The position numbers and the translations under genes are program-made. Of a stretch of DNA of 8,844 nt, positions 1-5,465 are shown in pieces (the stretch's first letter is position 1; each line of letters opens with the position of its first letter). The notes beneath the pieces are model-generated. The model saw only the letters and a list, made by a program, of their open reading frames with translations, ran no database searches and had not been told where the DNA came from. Origin of the DNA: Coriobacteriales bacterium (lineage in GTDB: Bacteria > Actinomycetota > Coriobacteriia > Coriobacteriales > UBA8131); contig JAIRTN010000055.1 in the NCBI GenBank assembly GCA_031254905.1, forward strand, positions 1-8,844, in the 5' to 3' direction.

Positions 1-11
1 AAAAGAGAAGA

Positions 12-31
12 ACCCCGGGGGTAGCCGGGGT
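12..31 (-). terminator. Putative Rho-independent terminator after cydB
   Basis: Read on the minus strand, a 7-bp perfect GC-rich stem (ACCCCGG / CCGGGGT, 6-nt loop) is followed at once by a T-rich tract (TTCTTCTCTTTT, positions 12-1). It lies about 80 nt beyond the cydB stop with no gene between, so it probably ends the cydAB transcript. The tail is not a pure T run. A Shine-Dalgarno-like AAAGGAGGA just before it (minus strand, about 33-41) has no start codon after it inside the window, so a further cyd gene such as cydDC beyond the left edge cannot be excluded. Confidence 0.55.
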
Positions 32-112
32 CCTCCTTTCGGTAGGTTGGGGGTGCGGCTCTCAGAAGGTGTTGCGTGTCTTTGAGGGCCTAAACCTTAA
101 ACCTTGAGTAAC

Positions 113-1285
113 TCAGTAGCCGAGGTCCTCGTCGAGAATCCTACCGCGGAAGGTGCGATAGATGATGATGTGGTAGACGAGAACAATCGGGAGGGCGATG
201 CCGGTGATGATGGTCATCGCTGTCAGGCACAACTCCGAGTTTGCCGCGTTGAAAATCGTGATGGACTTAGCAGCAATGTCGGTGCCGGGAACCAAGAAGT
301 ACGTGAGTACTCCCACGGGGTTATCGGCAGCCGGGATGAGATTGGGGAAAATCGAGCCCGCCGTTATCCCTATAAGTCCAACCGGAATGAGATTCGTAGC
401 GAGGAAGCTGAGGAGGTCATTACCCTTGTTCATGAACAAGCGGGCGACGAGCCAGCCGACGACCACGATGGCCGCGGAGGCGTACGCAACGGGAAGAAGC
501 GTGCGCTCCTCGCTGAAGTTCGGGAGTACTAGCAAGATAGTAAAGGCGCTTACCAGCACAAAAACCGCAATTTCGACGATGTTGAACAGCGAGCGCATCT
601 TGACGGCGCGCTGGTGGACAAGGCTGCCGACGGGGGCCTTGAGGGCGAGCCACGCCGCGCCTTGGGTGATGAAGGCGACGAGGCCCATGATGGCGCAGAG
701 CAGCGCGAAGGGGTTGAGCAGCGAGAAGAAGCCGCCCGAGTAGTCGCCGACGGCGAGCGGTGTGCCCGCGATGGAAACGCTTTCGCCGGCGCCGACGAGT
801 GCCACGCCACCGATGACGTTACCGATGGCGGCGCCAAAGAGCAGGGCCGGCAGGAAGCTGCCGATGAAGAAGGCGATGTCCCAGAATTTCTTCCATTTGG
901 GGTCGCGGTCGCGATATTCGATGGCAATCGCACGGAAAATCAGGCCGAACAGTACGAGCATGATAGCAAGATAGAATCCCGAGAAACTTGTGGCGTAGGC
1001 GGGGGCGAAGGCCGCAAAGAGCGCGCCGCCTCCCGTGAGGAGCCATACCTCATTGCCGTCCCACAGAGGGCCAACGGCGCGGCGTACGAGGGCCTTTTCC
1101 TTCTCCTTTTTCGCGATGAAGGGATAGAGTATCCCAGCGCCGAGGTCGAAACCATCGAGGATGAAGTAGCCCAGCAGCAGTACGGCAATCAGCAAGAACC
1201 ACAGTATCGCCAAAATCCCATGTACGGAGGTCGGAGCGATAGGCTCAGCAACGAGTTGCGCAGAAATCGGCACGATGGACTCCAT
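113..1285 (-). CDS. cydB: Cytochrome bd quinol oxidase subunit II (CydB)
   Basis: Second core subunit of the cytochrome bd terminal oxidase, which oxidises membrane quinol and reduces O2 to water; a polytopic inner-membrane protein. Recognisable family blocks are LDGFDLGAG in the first helix, WDGNEVWLLTGGGALFAAF around residues 70-90, and FRAIAIEYRDRDPKW. Repeated long hydrophobic helices continue to the C-terminus, which ends in the typical short polar tail (RGRILDEDLGY). The length of about 390 residues is close to the 379 of E. coli CydB. The gene follows cydA directly. I chose the ATG at 1285 because a GGTGGT stretch sits about 8 nt upstream. A GTG at 1291, two codons earlier, overlaps the cydA stop as GTGA and would also work. 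Either way the two genes are translationally coupled. No frameshift or missing block is seen. Confidence 0.95.
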   Translation of the reverse strand: MESIVPISAQLVAEPIAPTSVHGILAILWFLLIAVLLLGYFILDGFDLGAGILYPFIAKKEKEKALVRRAVGPLWDGNEVWLLTGGGALFAAFAPAYATSFSGFYLAIMLVLFGLIFRAIAIEYRDRDPKWKKFWDIAFFIGSFLPALLFGAAIGNVIGGVALVGAGESVSIAGTPLAVGDYSGGFFSLLNPFALLCAIMGLVAFITQGAAWLALKAPVGSLVHQRAVKMRSLFNIVEIAVFVLVSAFTILLVLPNFSEERTLLPVAYASAAIVVVGWLVARLFMNKGNDLLSFLATNLIPVGLIGITAGSIFPNLIPAADNPVGVLTYFLVPGTDIAAKSITIFNAANSELCLTAMTIITGIALPIVLVYHIIIYRTFRGRILDEDLGY

Positions 1286-1287
1286 TA

Positions 1288-2742
1288 TCACTCACCACCT
1301 TCCGAAGCGGGAACAACCGGGGTAGCGACAGAAGTCTTGACGGGGGCACCGGCTTTGGGAGCGCCGGCCTCCTCCTCAAGCTGCGGACCTTTCTTGATTT
1401 GGCCGAGGACAAGACGCAGCCAAGCGACGAAAAGCACCGCGTAGAACACGAGGAACAGCGCAATGGTGATGAGGATTTCGGGTGCGCTAACAACCGGCGA
1501 CACGCCATCGGCGGTTGTCAGCAGGTTGTAGACAACCCATGGCTGACGGCCTACTTCGGCCACCATCCACCCTGCTTGGATGCAGAGGAAGGGAATGAGC
1601 GGGCCAAATACCAGCAGGTAGAGAGCCGCTTTGCCGGGCTGCTTGCCCTTGTTGGCGCCCTTGAGCGCTATGCCGGCTATGACGAGCCAGATAATGAGCA
1701 GCGCGTAGAAGCAAACCATGATGTGATAGGCTTGGAAGGTGAGGTTAACCGGCGGGTTGCCGCCCTGATAACTCTCGGCCTTAACGCCCGGATAGGCGCT
1801 GAAATCGACCGCGTTTTCCGTCGTGTTCAGGCCGGGGTACACGGTCTCGCTGTCGAAGGTGGCGAGCAGGCTCGTGAAGCCGGGAATCGAAAGACCGGTG
1901 GTGGTCTTAGACTCCTCGTCGACCCAACCAAAGAACGTAAAGTCCGCGGGTCCGTCCTCCCATTGTCCCTCCATCGCAGCAAGCTTCGCAGGTTGCTGCT
2001 CGGCAACCACGGTTGCCTGCATGTGAGCGAAGGGGAGCATGAGGATGACGCTTACGATACCGACAGTAAGCCCCGTTTTGATGAACTTCTTGCCGTCTTG
2101 CACATGCGTCTTGCGCAGCAGATAGTAGGCGCCAATGGCGATAACGCAAAACGAGGCAAGGATGATAACCGAGTCAACGGTGTGCAGATAGCGCGCAATC
2201 GTCGAAGGATTGAGCGCGGCGCCCCAGAAATCGGTGATTTCCGCCTTGGTTCCCAAATCTTGAAAACCCGCCGGAGTCTGCATCCAGGAGTTGGCAATGA
2301 GAATCCAGAGTGCGGAGAGTGCGGAACCAAAGAACACAAGCCATGTGGAGACAAGATAGAGCTTCGGCGAAATCTTCGTACGCGCAAAGAGCACGATTCC
2401 GAGGAAAATCGACTCGAGGAAGAAGGCAAGCAGGGCCTCGGCAGCCAGCGGGGCGCCGAAGATGTCGCCAACATACCGCGAATAGTTCGCCCAGTTGGTT
2501 CCAAAACTAAACTCCATGGTGATGCCGGTGGCAACGCCGATGATGAAGGTCGTGGTGAAAATTTTCGCCCAGAACTTCGTCGCCGCCTTGTCTTTGGGGT
2601 CCTTGGTCTTGTAGTACCGTGTCTCAGCGAGAGCCACGAACAATCCCAGACCGATGGATAGGGGAACAAAGAGGAAGTGGAAGATGACGCAAATCGCAAA
2701 TTGCAGACGCGCTAGCATCACGGCATCCATCAAAAATTCCAT
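1288..2742 (-). CDS. cydA: Cytochrome bd quinol oxidase subunit I (CydA)
   Basis: Haem-bearing subunit of the cytochrome bd oxidase, with the quinol-oxidising Q-loop. By family comparison with E. coli CydA: His22 matches His19 (haem ligand near the N-terminus); His187 (YLHTVDS) and Met342 (YHIMV) match the b558 ligands His186 and Met393; Glu396 in GWMVAEVGRQPW matches the b595 ligand Glu445; Glu102 and Glu110 in AAEALLAFFLES match Glu99 and Glu107. The Q-loop start QQPAKLAAMEGQW carries Lys253 and Glu258. The distance from Glu258 to Met342 is about 50 residues shorter than in E. coli, so this is a short-Q-loop form of 484 residues. Start chosen at 2742 (MEFLMDAVMLARLQF) because AAAGGAGGGAACT precedes it; the in-frame upstream extension to 2781 lacks such a site. 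The last ~30 residues are Ala/Pro/Val-rich and probably disordered. Confidence 0.97.
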   Translation of the reverse strand: MEFLMDAVMLARLQFAICVIFHFLFVPLSIGLGLFVALAETRYYKTKDPKDKAATKFWAKIFTTTFIIGVATGITMEFSFGTNWANYSRYVGDIFGAPLAAEALLAFFLESIFLGIVLFARTKISPKLYLVSTWLVFFGSALSALWILIANSWMQTPAGFQDLGTKAEITDFWGAALNPSTIARYLHTVDSVIILASFCVIAIGAYYLLRKTHVQDGKKFIKTGLTVGIVSVILMLPFAHMQATVVAEQQPAKLAAMEGQWEDGPADFTFFGWVDEESKTTTGLSIPGFTSLLATFDSETVYPGLNTTENAVDFSAYPGVKAESYQGGNPPVNLTFQAYHIMVCFYALLIIWLVIAGIALKGANKGKQPGKAALYLLVFGPLIPFLCIQAGWMVAEVGRQPWVVYNLLTTADGVSPVVSAPEILITIALFLVFYAVLFVAWLRLVLGQIKKGPQLEEEAGAPKAGAPVKTSVATPVVPASEGGE

Positions 2743-2762
2743 AGTTCCCTCCTTTCTGAGAC

Positions 2763-2779
2763 GCCAACTACCCGTTGGC
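2763..2779 (-). other. Leader hairpin 1 upstream of cydA
   Basis: Perfect 6-bp inverted repeat GCCAAC-TACCC-GTTGGC, about 21 bp upstream of the cydA start and just before its ribosome binding site. If transcription starts near 2827 it lies in the 5' untranslated leader, where a hairpin could affect translation or mRNA stability. Function is inferred. Confidence 0.4.
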
Positions 2780-2789
2780 AAAGCGTCCA

Positions 2790-2808
2790 GAAGGCAACGG
2801 CTGCCTTC
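2790..2808 (-). other. Leader hairpin 2 upstream of cydA
   Basis: Perfect 7-bp inverted repeat GAAGGCA-ACGGC-TGCCTTC, 10 bp from hairpin 1. It has the same architecture, a 5-nt centre. It is predicted to lie in the cydA mRNA leader and has no T tract, so it does not resemble an intrinsic terminator. Confidence 0.4.
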
Positions 2809-2812
2809 CTAT

Positions 2813-2833
2813 ATGTTACCGGAATGGTAACAT
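2813..2833. promoter_or_regulatory. Putative operator at the cydA transcription start
   Basis: A 21-bp palindrome made of perfect 8-bp arms, ATGTTACC-N5-GGTAACAT. On the minus strand it lies directly downstream of the predicted cydA -10, so it would cover the transcription start, a common position for a repressor site. It does not match the Rex (TTGTGA-N6-TCACAA) or FNR (TTGAT-N4-ATCAA) consensus as I know them. The cognate regulator is therefore unknown. No regulator gene lies in the window. Confidence 0.55.
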
Positions 2834-2861
2834 TTCATACTCACGTCAGTGTACTCCTCAA
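2834..2861 (-). promoter_or_regulatory. Putative cydA promoter
   Basis: On the minus strand, TTGAGG (2861-2856) and TATGAA (2839-2834) are separated by 16 nt, resembling -35 and -10 boxes of a housekeeping sigma factor. The predicted start falls near 2827, inside the 2813-2833 palindrome. The -10 is a fair match only and a shifted register is possible. Confidence 0.4.
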
Positions 2862-2904
2862 AAGTGGCACGGTAAAGACCCAAAAAGGCCAAATCTTCAT
2901 AATC

Positions 2905-2933
2905 TTCACAATTTTTAGGAGAGGGTTTAGAAT
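2905..2933 (+). promoter_or_regulatory. Sigma-70-type promoter for the 110-residue membrane protein
   Basis: TTCACA (2905-2910) and TAGAAT (2928-2933) are each one base from consensus and are spaced by 17 nt. The predicted start is near 2940, about 50 nt before the ATG at 2991. It diverges from the cydA promoter, with about 45 bp between the two -35 boxes. Confidence 0.6.
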
Positions 2934-2990
2934 GGGGAGCCGAAGCGACATTGAGGTTTGAAAGTTTGAGATGCGATTCAGGGAGGCTTC

Positions 2991-3323
2991 ATGACTGAAA
3001 GCAGTGAGAATCGGGAGCGCGGCGGTGCCGGCTTCATCATAACGTGGACCATAGTAATAATGCTCGGACTGGCTGTAGAGTTCCTCGGTCGGTTTTTTGG
3101 CTATGCGAATAACCCTTTGGCGATGTTTCATCCCGTCGTACCGGCATTCACGGGAATCCTCGCGGCCATCATCGTCGTCAGCGGCTGCCTCATGCTCACG
3201 GGTAAGGGTGCTAAACAACAAAGCATGACCCGGCGCACGAGCGTACTACTCATCGCACTCGGAGCCTCCATGCTCCTTGCCTTCTTCCTGTTTAAGCAGG
3301 TTATGCCCTTGATTTTTGGATGA
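2991..3323 (+). CDS. Small three-helix membrane protein, function unknown
   Basis: I do not recognise this 110-residue protein. It starts with a short polar N-terminus (MTESSENRERGG). Three hydrophobic segments follow at about residues 14-33, 50-70 and 84-108, with loops FFGYANNPLAMFHP and GKGAKQQSMTRR between them. The positive charges of the second loop and the N-terminal Arg residues are the only strong topology cues. There are no Cys or His pairs that would suggest metal or haem. The start is supported by GGGAGGC 4-5 nt upstream and by a good promoter at 2905-2933. It is the only gene here on the plus strand, divergent from cydAB and convergent with the next small membrane protein. A role in respiration is suggested only by its neighbours. 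Confidence 0.75.
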   Translation: MTESSENRERGGAGFIITWTIVIMLGLAVEFLGRFFGYANNPLAMFHPVVPAFTGILAAIIVVSGCLMLTGKGAKQQSMTRRTSVLLIALGASMLLAFFLFKQVMPLIFG

Positions 3324-3337
3324 GGGTTTGGGATTGC

Positions 3338-3409
3338 GGCCGTTTGGTGGTTGGTGGATGTTTGACGGTTGGTGGCCGCTTGGCGGCTGGTTGATGTTTG
3401 GCGATTGAC
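3338..3409. repeat. 36-bp tandem duplication, G/T-rich, intergenic
   Basis: Two adjacent imperfect copies, 3338-3373 and 3374-3409, match at 28 of 36 positions; both start GGCCG and share GATGTTTG in the middle. Six of the eight differences are C/T or G/A transitions. The copies fill the gap between two convergent genes. The minus-strand reading gives Pro/Asn/His-rich peptide (NIHQPPN-like), which I regard as not coding. Confidence 0.7.
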
Positions 3410-3414
3410 GGGCA

Positions 3415-3426
3415 GAGCGGCCGCTC
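3415..3426. repeat. 12-bp perfect palindrome over a stop codon
   Basis: GAGCGGCCGCTC is a perfect palindrome that overlaps the stop codon of the minus-strand four-helix protein (stop at 3427-3425). It has no loop and no T tract, so it is not a convincing terminator. Confidence 0.35.
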
Positions 3427-3853
3427 AGTGCTTTACGACAAGTTCGTCGCAAATCGCAACATAGGTGACAACATAATAGACGGCGGCCGTTAAGAGCGCC
3501 AAGCCAAGTCCACTGTAAAACGGAGCGATGATGAAACCGGGCACAAGACCGGAGAGCCTCACGGCCGCTCCGAGAACAATCATGACGGCAATCAAAACAT
3601 AGGATTTAGCGTCGAAGAACTTGAACATATTCGTGAGTTCTTCCGTATAGCCACGTATGCGCCGTATATGCCTGCGGGTAATCATGAGGAACATGACGAG
3701 AAACAGAACATAGACGGCAAGAGAGGCAAGGGCCATCGGGGCAGTCCACGAAACCTCGGCGGCCGTAACCCCAACACTGACGACGCTGAAGCCCGCCGCG
3801 AGCCAGACAAAAGCCGCAGCCAACAATAACATCTTTGTAGGAATCTTAAGCAT
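3425..3853 (-). CDS. Four-helix integral membrane protein, uncharacterised
   Basis: A 142-residue membrane protein with hydrophobic segments at about 8-30, 38-59, 85-102 and 108-133. A basic loop after helix 2 (TRRHIRRIRGYTEE) leads to the block FKFFDAKSYVLIAVMIVLG and then RLSGLVPGFIIAPFYSGLGLAL. I associate this pattern (a KIPTK-type N-terminus, FFD-KSY, then SGLVP and FYxGLGLAL) with an uncharacterised family of small membrane proteins in anaerobic Gram-positive bacteria; no function is known to me. Start chosen at MLKIPTK (3853) by that family resemblance. An in-frame ATG at 3871 has a better-placed GGAG (6 nt upstream) and would add six residues. It lies on the same strand as the hydrogenase and oxidase operons, but the repeat cluster separates it from the former. 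Confidence 0.75.
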   Translation of the reverse strand: MLKIPTKMLLLAAAFVWLAAGFSVVSVGVTAAEVSWTAPMALASLAVYVLFLVMFLMITRRHIRRIRGYTEELTNMFKFFDAKSYVLIAVMIVLGAAVRLSGLVPGFIIAPFYSGLGLALLTAAVYYVVTYVAICDELVVKH

Positions 3854-3903
3854 GCTGGAAGCATAGCACACTCCGCCACATTGTGCTGCCTTCGCAACAA
3901 ACT

Positions 3904-3921
3904 CCTCATATTCCTCATATT
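3904..3921. repeat. 9-bp tandem duplication
   Basis: CCTCATATT occurs twice in direct succession, just outside the REP-like cluster. On the minus strand the second copy includes TAATAT, which could serve as a -10 box for the four-helix protein, although no -35 is evident. Confidence 0.4.
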
Positions 3922-3965
3922 AGCCGTGTGTGTGTCATGGGGACGTATCTCCTGACACACGCGCC

Positions 3966-4026
3966 GTGTCATGGGGACGTATCAGGGGACACACTGAGTG
4001 TGTCACCTGATACGTCCCCATGACAC
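3966..4026. repeat. Inner 29-bp hairpin of the cluster
   Basis: Arms 3966-3994 and 3998-4026 are reverse complements at 28 of 29 positions, with only TGA between them. Either strand as RNA or single-stranded DNA would form a very stable hairpin. It lies just past the hydrogenase protease gene and could end or protect that transcript, although no T tract follows. Confidence 0.85.
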
Positions 4027-4031
4027 ATTTC

Positions 4032-4057
4032 CCCTGACACACGTCAGTGTGTCAGGG
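4032..4057. repeat. 11-bp hairpin at the stop codon of the protease gene
   Basis: CCCTGACACAC and GTGTGTCAGGG are perfect reverse complements with the 4-nt loop GTCA. The stop codon of the minus-strand hydrogenase protease gene (4046-4044) lies in this loop. Confidence 0.75.
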
Positions 4058-4640
4058 CGTCCCCATGATTCAGTGTGTCAGGAGATACGTCCCCATGACA
4101 CACTGGGTGGATGTTGCGTTGGTTGAGGAAGCCGATGACGCATTCGACGAGGAAGGGTATCGCGGCCTCAACGGGTGGTGTGAGGCCGATGGCGTATTCG
4201 CTGGGGAGCATGTTTTGCACTTGGACGCCGAGACAGTGCGCCTCGGGGGTATAGCCGACGAGCGCGGCTGCTTCAAGCACGTCGATGAAGCGTGTGTCGT
4301 GCGCCCCGTGGAAGGCCTCGTAGGGGGCAATCTCCTCCGGGAGATAGGTGACGACGGTGCCGGGCGGCTGGCCGGTGTTGTCGACGGCGTCTACCAGCAA
4401 GATGACGTCGAAGCGTTTGAGGTCGGCAAGAAGTGCCATACCCATGGTGCCGCGGTCGAGCACCTCAACGTTTTCGGGAAATTCGTAGCGCGCCAAGAGT
4501 TCCGCGGCGACGCGCGGCGCTGCCCCTTCGTCGAGCATGAGGATGTTGCCCACGCAGAGTATGGCGACGCGGCCCGCGGCGACTTGCGCGTTTGGGAGGT
4601 TTGCGGCGACGTGGCGCTTGTTAGTATCCCCATTATTCAT
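4044..4640 (-). CDS. hyaD: [NiFe] hydrogenase maturation protease, HyaD/HybD family
   Basis: Endopeptidase that removes the C-terminal peptide of the hydrogenase large subunit after nickel insertion; cytoplasmic. The family start AILCVGNILMLDEG (residues 26-39) is present. Metal-recognition residues match E. coli HybD: Glu38 (Glu16), Asp84 in LLVDAV (Asp62) and His114 in GAHDTRF (His93). The block LGVQVQNMLPSEYAIGLTP near 137-155 is also typical. The fold should be complete by about residue 178 (ECVIGFLNQRNIH). The last 19 residues and the stop are encoded inside the REP-like cluster, so the native C-terminus has been replaced or extended. There is no ribosome binding site before the ATG at 4640; a TATACT box ends 6 nt upstream, which suggests a leaderless transcript. 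It is 131 nt downstream of the cytochrome gene, with a structured gap between. Confidence 0.92.
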   Translation of the reverse strand: MNNGDTNKRHVAANLPNAQVAAGRVAILCVGNILMLDEGAAPRVAAELLARYEFPENVEVLDRGTMGMALLADLKRFDVILLVDAVDNTGQPPGTVVTYLPEEIAPYEAFHGAHDTRFIDVLEAAALVGYTPEAHCLGVQVQNMLPSEYAIGLTPPVEAAIPFLVECVIGFLNQRNIHPVCHGDVSPDTLNHGDALTH

Positions 4641-4646
4641 AACTAT

Positions 4647-4652
4647 AGTATA
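4647..4652 (-). promoter_or_regulatory. Candidate -10 box for leaderless hyaD transcript
   Basis: On the minus strand TATACT is followed by exactly 6 nt (ATAGTT) and then the hyaD ATG, which would place transcription start at or next to the start codon. No Shine-Dalgarno sequence is seen upstream and no clear -35 is visible. Leaderless mRNAs with this geometry are known in Actinobacteria and Deinococcus. Confidence 0.4.
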
Positions 4653-4686
4653 GAGAAAGTTGTCGTGGGCCGTGGGCTAAAGAGAG

Positions 4687-4749
4687 GGCAGCGATGGGCG
4701 GAGAAGTGCCTGCACAACAGTACAGACAGGCTCTCCGCACACCGCTGCC
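4687..4749 (-). other. Large compound stem-loop between hyaC and hyaD
   Basis: Three nested complementary pairs occur: GGCAGCG (4687-4693) with CGCTGCC (4743-4749), GCGGAG (4698-4703) with CTCCGC (4733-4738), and CCTG (4709-4712) with CAGG (4727-4730). The internal loops are small and the apical loop is 14 nt. No T tract follows on the minus strand. It may act as a processing or stability element that separates hyaD expression from hyaABC, or as a partial attenuator. Confidence 0.5.
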
Positions 4750-4771
4750 TCAATTCGCAACGATGATGAAA

Positions 4772-5464
4772 CTAGTGGTCGTGCTCCATCTCGTCTTCGC
4801 CGACGATGGTGTGAAGGTCGGGGTCGTAGACGAGGCCGCCGTGCTCCTTCCACGCGAATATCATCTTTGAGGGCGCGAAGCCTTCGACGTTTGCGAGGTA
4901 GGCATGAATCATCGTGAAGATGATGAATACCCACATGCAGAAGTTGTGGATGATGCGCGTGACGACCACGCCGCCGACCAGATTGTTGAAGAACGCAAAG
5001 GGGCCAACGAGCGAGGTAGGCGCCCAGAGGCACAGCCCGGTGAAGAAGGTGAAAAGGATGAGTACGGGGATTGCGTCGTAGCAGATTTTCTGCGGCACGC
5101 CGTACTTGCCACCGAGCGGATGGTCCTTCTTGAAGAACAGGTAGTACTTAATCCACGCAAAAAGCTGGTGGCGGTTGTCCTTTTGCGGCAGGAAGGTGTT
5201 GATGTCGCGCTGAACTTTGCGCGTGCCGCCGGACGGCGCCGATTTGATGAAGAAGGACAGGATGACGCGCAGGAGGCAGTTGGCGAAAATGAGGTAGCCA
5301 AAGAACAGGTGCGCGCCGCGGGCGATTCCCATGAACCCGGTGAAGAAGGGGAAATGGATGTAGAAGCCCGTGAAAATCAACACGACCATACAGATGAGGT
5401 TTACCCAGTGTGTGAGGACGAAGGGTAGTGGATGTGCCTCACGATAATGTGCGAGATGTGCCAT
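4772..5464 (-). CDS. hyaC: Ni/Fe-hydrogenase b-type cytochrome subunit (HyaC-like)
   Basis: Membrane cytochrome b of the b561/HyaC group, which accepts electrons from the hydrogenase small subunit and passes them to quinone. The 230-residue protein has four main hydrophobic segments: about 15-40, 50-73, 130-148 and 165-191. Candidate haem-ligating His residues lie in these helices: His19 (THWVN), His52 (GAHLFFGY), His173 (RIIHNF) and His187 (TMIHAYL). A large cytoplasmic loop after helix 2 (GTRKVQRDINTFLPQKD) and the C-terminal WKEHGGLVYDPD are family features. The C-terminus is acidic and His-rich (DEMEHDH). The gene begins one base after the large-subunit stop (TAAAATG), with its GGGGTGAAG ribosome binding site inside the end of that gene, so translation is coupled. 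Confidence 0.93.
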   Translation of the reverse strand: MAHLAHYREAHPLPFVLTHWVNLICMVVLIFTGFYIHFPFFTGFMGIARGAHLFFGYLIFANCLLRVILSFFIKSAPSGGTRKVQRDINTFLPQKDNRHQLFAWIKYYLFFKKDHPLGGKYGVPQKICYDAIPVLILFTFFTGLCLWAPTSLVGPFAFFNNLVGGVVVTRIIHNFCMWVFIIFTMIHAYLANVEGFAPSKMIFAWKEHGGLVYDPDLHTIVGEDEMEHDH

Positions 5465-5465
5465 T

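Larger units (their letters stand above)
3930..4103. repeat. Cluster of REP-like palindromic units in alternating orientation
   Basis: Four complete or nearly complete copies and one truncated copy of a ~30-bp unit occur here. The unit reads GTGTGTCATGGGGACGTATC, then two variable bases, then CTGACACAC or similar. The plus-orientation copies are 3930-3960 and 3966-3994. The minus-orientation copies are 3998-4027, 4047-4070 (truncated, lacking the GATA segment) and 4073-4103. Each full unit has short inverted ends (TGTGTCA / TGACACA). Such dispersed palindromes resemble REP elements mobilised by single-strand (Y1, RAYT or IS200/IS605-type) transposases. No transposase lies in the window, so that link is inference. 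The right edge overlaps the 3' end of the hydrogenase protease gene. Confidence 0.85.
3930..4103. repeat. Outer 31-bp perfect inverted repeat of the cluster
   Basis: Positions 3930-3960 and 4073-4103 are exact reverse complements over 31 bp. The match stops immediately on both sides of each arm. These two units bracket all the others, so the whole cluster could fold back on itself. Confidence 0.85.

Noticed and set aside
614..1444. 276-codon plus-strand open frame opposite cydB
   Set aside because: Antisense to conserved cydB blocks; charged low-complexity product.
1399..2661. 420-codon plus-strand open frame opposite cydA
   Set aside because: It is highly charged, lacks any recognisable domain and lies fully antisense to a gene with clear haem ligands; a GC-driven shadow frame.
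2813..2833. Rex or FNR binding site
   Set aside because: The arm sequences and spacing do not match the known consensus of either regulator.
3246..3452. 68-codon minus-strand frame with Pro/Asn/His repeats
   Set aside because: It is created by the 36-bp tandem repeat and overlaps the ends of both neighbouring genes; no ribosome binding site seen.
3966..4026. Intrinsic terminator for hyaD
   Set aside because: The hairpin is strong, but no T tract follows on the minus strand and it is better explained as part of the repeat cluster; any terminator role is incidental.
3930..4103. Possible CRISPR array
   Set aside because: Units alternate in orientation, lack regular unique spacers and have no cas genes nearby.
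4047..4766. 239-codon plus-strand open frame opposite hyaD
   Set aside because: It starts inside the REP-like repeat and mirrors the protease gene; no family features.
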